Assembly: GCA_022736495.1 (NCBI GenBank)
Contig: DZCR01000155.1
Span: forward strand, 1-7,488
Length of the DNA stretch: 7,488 bases
DNA from: Desulfobacca acetoxidans
GTDB taxonomy: Bacteria > Desulfobacterota > Desulfobaccia > Desulfobaccales > 0-14-0-80-60-11
Reading direction: 5' to 3'
Shown here: piece after piece, positions 5,468-7,488 of the stretch
Layout: each line of letters starts with the position of its first letter
Position numbering within the stretch: the first letter of the stretch is position 1
Program-made: the position numbers and the translations under genes
The notes under the pieces: model-generated
What the model was told of the DNA's origin: nothing
The model's input: only the letters and a program-made list of their open reading frames with translations
Database searches by the model: none

Positions 5468-6673
5468 TCATCGTCTGGATAGGGCCTGGACCGGGTCCAG
5501 GGCTGCTGCCCTTCGGGCCGGAAGGACCCCGAAGAGGATGCCCGTAATCTGGGCCGTGCACACCGAGGCGGCCACGGACCAGGCCGGGATATGGACCGGG
5601 AAATCCGGGAAGAGCCGGAGGATGACGCCCAGGCCGGAATAGGCAAGGCCCAGGCCCAGGAGGGCGCCGGCCATGGAGAGGATGGCAGCCTCGGTGAGAA
5701 AAACCCCCAGAACCTGGGACCCGGTGGCGCCGACAGCTTTTAAAAGGCCGATTTCCGATTTTCGCTGGGAAACGGAGATGAGCATGACGTTCATGATGAG
5801 GATTCCGGCCACGGCAAGGCTGATGGCGGCGATGCCGGCCACGGTCAGGGTCAGGGCCGTGAGGATCCGGTCAAAGGTGGACAGGATGGCATCCTGGGTG
5901 ATGACGGTGATATCGTCTTCGCCGTCATGGCGGTCCCGGATGGTTTTCAGCACAGCCTCCTTGGCCCCCTGGACATCGTCACGGTGTTTGGCTTCGATCA
6001 TGATGCGGAAAAGGGCCGAGGTATTGAACAGGGATTGGGCCGAGGCCACGGGGATGATGACCAGGTCACTCATGTCCAGGCCGATGGACCGGCCTTTGGG
6101 GGCCAGGATGCCGATGACCCGGAAACGCCGGTCCTGGATCCTGATCCACTCCCCCAGGGCGGACCCGTTGCCGAAAATTTCGGTTTTGATTTTATGGCCG
6201 ATCACCACTATGCCGGTGTCGATGGACGGGTCCTGGACCGGCAGGAATTTACCCTGTCCCATGGCCAGTTGCCGGATCTCGAACATATCGCTGGTGGTGC
6301 CCAGGATGGTGACTTCCCGGTCTTTCCCATTCCAGGAAACAGGGGCAGACCCGACGACAATGGGGCCCACCTTGGCAATGGAAGGGTTCCGGGTCAGGGC
6401 CAGGGCGTCTTCCAGGGTCAGGTCACGGGGGGTCTGGCCCAGAAGCGGGGGCGGTCCGCCCGTGGTCTCCGACCGGCCCGGCAGGACAAAGAGAATATGG
6501 GTGCCCAGGGAGGTGAATTCCCGGTTGACGTAGCGCCTGGCCCCTTCCCCCAGGGAGGTCAGGAGCATGACCGAAGCCACCCCCATGGCCATAGCCAGGA
6601 GAACCAGAAGGGTCCGGGCGGGATAGCCGGTCAGGGCCCGCATGCTGAAGATAAAGGTATTCCCGGCTTTCAT
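5468..6673 (-). CDS. ABC transporter permease, MacB/FtsX type (first permease)
   Basis: This 401-residue integral membrane protein has TM1 at about 21-41, a periplasmic MacB_PCD-like core at about 42-270, and TM helices at about 271-299, 319-350 and 364-385. Family marks are TSLGEGARRYV (39-49), RDLTLEDALAL (83-93), the ATPase-contacting loop QRKSEIGLLKAVGA (303-316), and the closing PARRAAALDPVQAL (385-398). Such permeases do not form a classical channel. ATP hydrolysis moves the periplasmic stalk, driving adaptor-linked efflux or lipoprotein/toxin handling. The ATG overlaps the ATPase stop as ATGA, an arrangement typical of translational coupling and equal expression. No ATPase domain is fused, unlike MacB itself, so the ATPase is supplied by the separate upstream gene. 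The next permease resembles it at matching positions and is a likely partner from an old duplication. Confidence 0.9.
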   Translation of the reverse strand: MKAGNTFIFSMRALTGYPARTLLVLLAMAMGVASVMLLTSLGEGARRYVNREFTSLGTHILFVLPGRSETTGGPPPLLGQTPRDLTLEDALALTRNPSIAKVGPIVVGSAPVSWNGKDREVTILGTTSDMFEIRQLAMGQGKFLPVQDPSIDTGIVVIGHKIKTEIFGNGSALGEWIRIQDRRFRVIGILAPKGRSIGLDMSDLVIIPVASAQSLFNTSALFRIMIEAKHRDDVQGAKEAVLKTIRDRHDGEDDITVITQDAILSTFDRILTALTLTVAGIAAISLAVAGILIMNVMLISVSQRKSEIGLLKAVGATGSQVLGVFLTEAAILSMAGALLGLGLAYSGLGVILRLFPDFPVHIPAWSVAASVCTAQITGILFGVLPARRAAALDPVQALSRR

Positions 6674-7356
6674 GGCAGGTGGTCCGGTGATTGATCGGAC
6701 AGGATACGGCCGTCGGTCATGACAATGCTGCGCCGGGCCCGTTCCCCCAGGGCCGGGTCATGGGTGACGATGATGAGGGTAATCCCGGATCGGTTGAGAT
6801 TTTCCAGGATTTCAATGACGTCGCTGCCGGAATGGCGGTCCAGGTTCCCTGTGGGTTCATCGGCCAGGATCAGAGAAGGGCGCATGATGGTGGCCCGTGC
6901 GATGGCCACCCGTTGTCTCTGGCCGCCGGAAAGCTGGTCCGGGCGGTGTTTTGCCCGGTCTTTCAGCCCGAGCACGCCCAGGGCTTCGGCGACCCGGGGC
7001 TTTCGTTCCCTGGGATCCATACCGGCCAGGATCAGGGGGAGTTCCACATTTTCCGCAGCCGTGAGCCTGGGGATGAGGTGAAAAAACTGGAAGACAAATC
7101 CGATCTTGTTTCTCCGGACCAGGGCCTGGTCCTCGTCGGAGAGAGAGGTGATCCGGTCCTTTTCAAACTCATAGGTTCCGGTGGTGGGCCGGTCCAGGAG
7201 GCCCAGGATATTGAGCAGGGTGGATTTGCCCGAACCCGAAGGCCCCATGACGGAAATATATTCGCCTGATTTCAAGTCCAGGCTGACATCCTTCAGGGCA
7301 TAGACCTCTTCTTCTCCCACCTTGAAAATCCGGTCGATATGCGAGAGACGGATCAC
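6670..7356 (-). CDS. ABC transporter ATPase, LolD/MacB type
   Basis: This 228-residue ATPase has all motifs intact: Walker A GPSGSGKST (38-46), Q-loop Gln90 in FVFQFFHLIP, signature LSGGQRQRV (142-150), Walker B LILADE (162-167), D-loop NLD (171-173) and switch His199 in VTHD. The A-loop aromatic is probably Tyr19 in EEVYALKDV. The ADEPTGNLD block and short length place it in the MacB/LolD/FtsE clade. It powers the two permeases encoded directly downstream. The start is GTG, which overlaps the stop of the adaptor gene as GTGA. There is no good Shine-Dalgarno, only GGGTG 8 bases before it followed by seven A, so it is probably translated by reinitiation from the adaptor. The permease ATG overlaps its own TGA stop in turn. 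Family membership is secure, but the precise exporter (antibiotic, peptide, lipid or lipoprotein) is not. Confidence 0.95.
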   Translation of the reverse strand: MIRLSHIDRIFKVGEEEVYALKDVSLDLKSGEYISVMGPSGSGKSTLLNILGLLDRPTTGTYEFEKDRITSLSDEDQALVRRNKIGFVFQFFHLIPRLTAAENVELPLILAGMDPRERKPRVAEALGVLGLKDRAKHRPDQLSGGQRQRVAIARATIMRPSLILADEPTGNLDRHSGSDVIEILENLNRSGITLIIVTHDPALGERARRSIVMTDGRILSDQSPDHLP

Positions 7357-7488
7357 TTTTTTTCACCCGAAAGAACCGCCTTGACCCCGTCTTTAACCCC
7401 GGCCTGGTCCACATTCACCACCACGGTGTCATGGGCTTCAAGGCCGGACAGGACTTCGGTGAAATCCCAGTTGGAAATGCCGGGGCTT
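7353..7488 (-). CDS. Periplasmic adaptor (MacA/HlyD-like), C-terminal fragment
   Basis: The minus-strand frame entering from the right edge gives 44 residues to a TGA stop, and most of the gene lies outside the window. The fragment (GISNWDFTEVLSGLEAHD, then TVVVNVDQAGVKDGVKAVLSG) matches the membrane-proximal end of RND/MacA-type adaptors. In these, a GxxxxxxxEVxSGLxxGD-like segment is followed by a beta strand and a DG-V motif. Such adaptors are anchored in the inner membrane and bridge the permease to an outer-membrane channel. The identification rests on a short tail plus the operon context of ATPase and MacB-like permeases. The stop overlaps the GTG of the ATPase gene, and the final codons GAA AAA AAG lie in an A-tract. 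Confidence 0.75.
   Translation of the reverse strand, partial: SPGISNWDFTEVLSGLEAHDTVVVNVDQAGVKDGVKAVLSGEKK

Noticed and set aside
5458..5646. N-terminal extension of the second permease by 63 residues
   Set aside because: The extension lies inside the preceding permease gene, is low-complexity Ser/Pro/Arg, and the ATG at 5457 gives a family-like N-terminus.
5673..6694. Long plus-strand open frames (up to 286 codons) opposite the first permease gene
   Set aside because: They are antisense shadows of a clear permease in GC-rich sequence. Their translations are rich in Arg/Ser/Pro/Met or Gly/Gln/Asp/His and show no domain.

Overview
The window looks like chromosome from a Gram-negative, probably sulfate-reducing or related Desulfobacterota bacterium. 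This is an inference from moderately high GC, a flavoredoxin-like flavin reductase, a periplasmic Cache protein beside a large chemoreceptor, and a periplasmic-adaptor ABC exporter. No marker gene is present to fix the taxon. No mobile element, CRISPR array, tRNA or rRNA was seen.

Left part, plus strand (1-1385): the C-terminal end of an M20-family zinc peptidase/deacylase is followed, after a short gap holding a palindrome, by a flavin reductase-like flavoprotein. An uncharacterised four-helix membrane protein overlaps the flavoprotein gene by 8 bases. The last two are probably translationally coupled.

Middle, plus strand (1386-4178): a non-coding stretch of about 200 bases carries weak promoter-like signals and small inverted repeats. 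It leads to a secreted single-Cache-domain protein and then a full-length methyl-accepting chemotaxis protein (MCP). The MCP's own periplasmic region is long and looks all-helical (HBM/4HB-like) rather than Cache. The 103 bases between these two genes can form competing hairpins. A natural reading is a sensory module in which a soluble Cache protein binds a ligand and may present it to the receptor. That pairing is inferred from position only.

Right part, minus strand (4258-7488): a convergent operon of the MacAB/LolCDE-like (type VII) ABC class. In transcription order it holds a periplasmic adaptor (only its C-terminus is in the window), an ATPase, and two paralogous MacB/FtsX-type permeases. 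The genes are packed by a GTGA overlap, an ATGA overlap and a 10-base gap. The products should form an adaptor-ATPase-heterodimeric permease complex that uses ATP in the cytoplasm to drive conformational change in the periplasm, for export or envelope trafficking. The substrate cannot be read from the sequence.

Most of the window is recognisable gene families. The points most worth a second look are the Cache/MCP pairing, the switch-like intergenic RNA, the palindrome before the flavoprotein, the unknown membrane protein, and the A-tract/slippery heptamer at the adaptor-ATPase junction.
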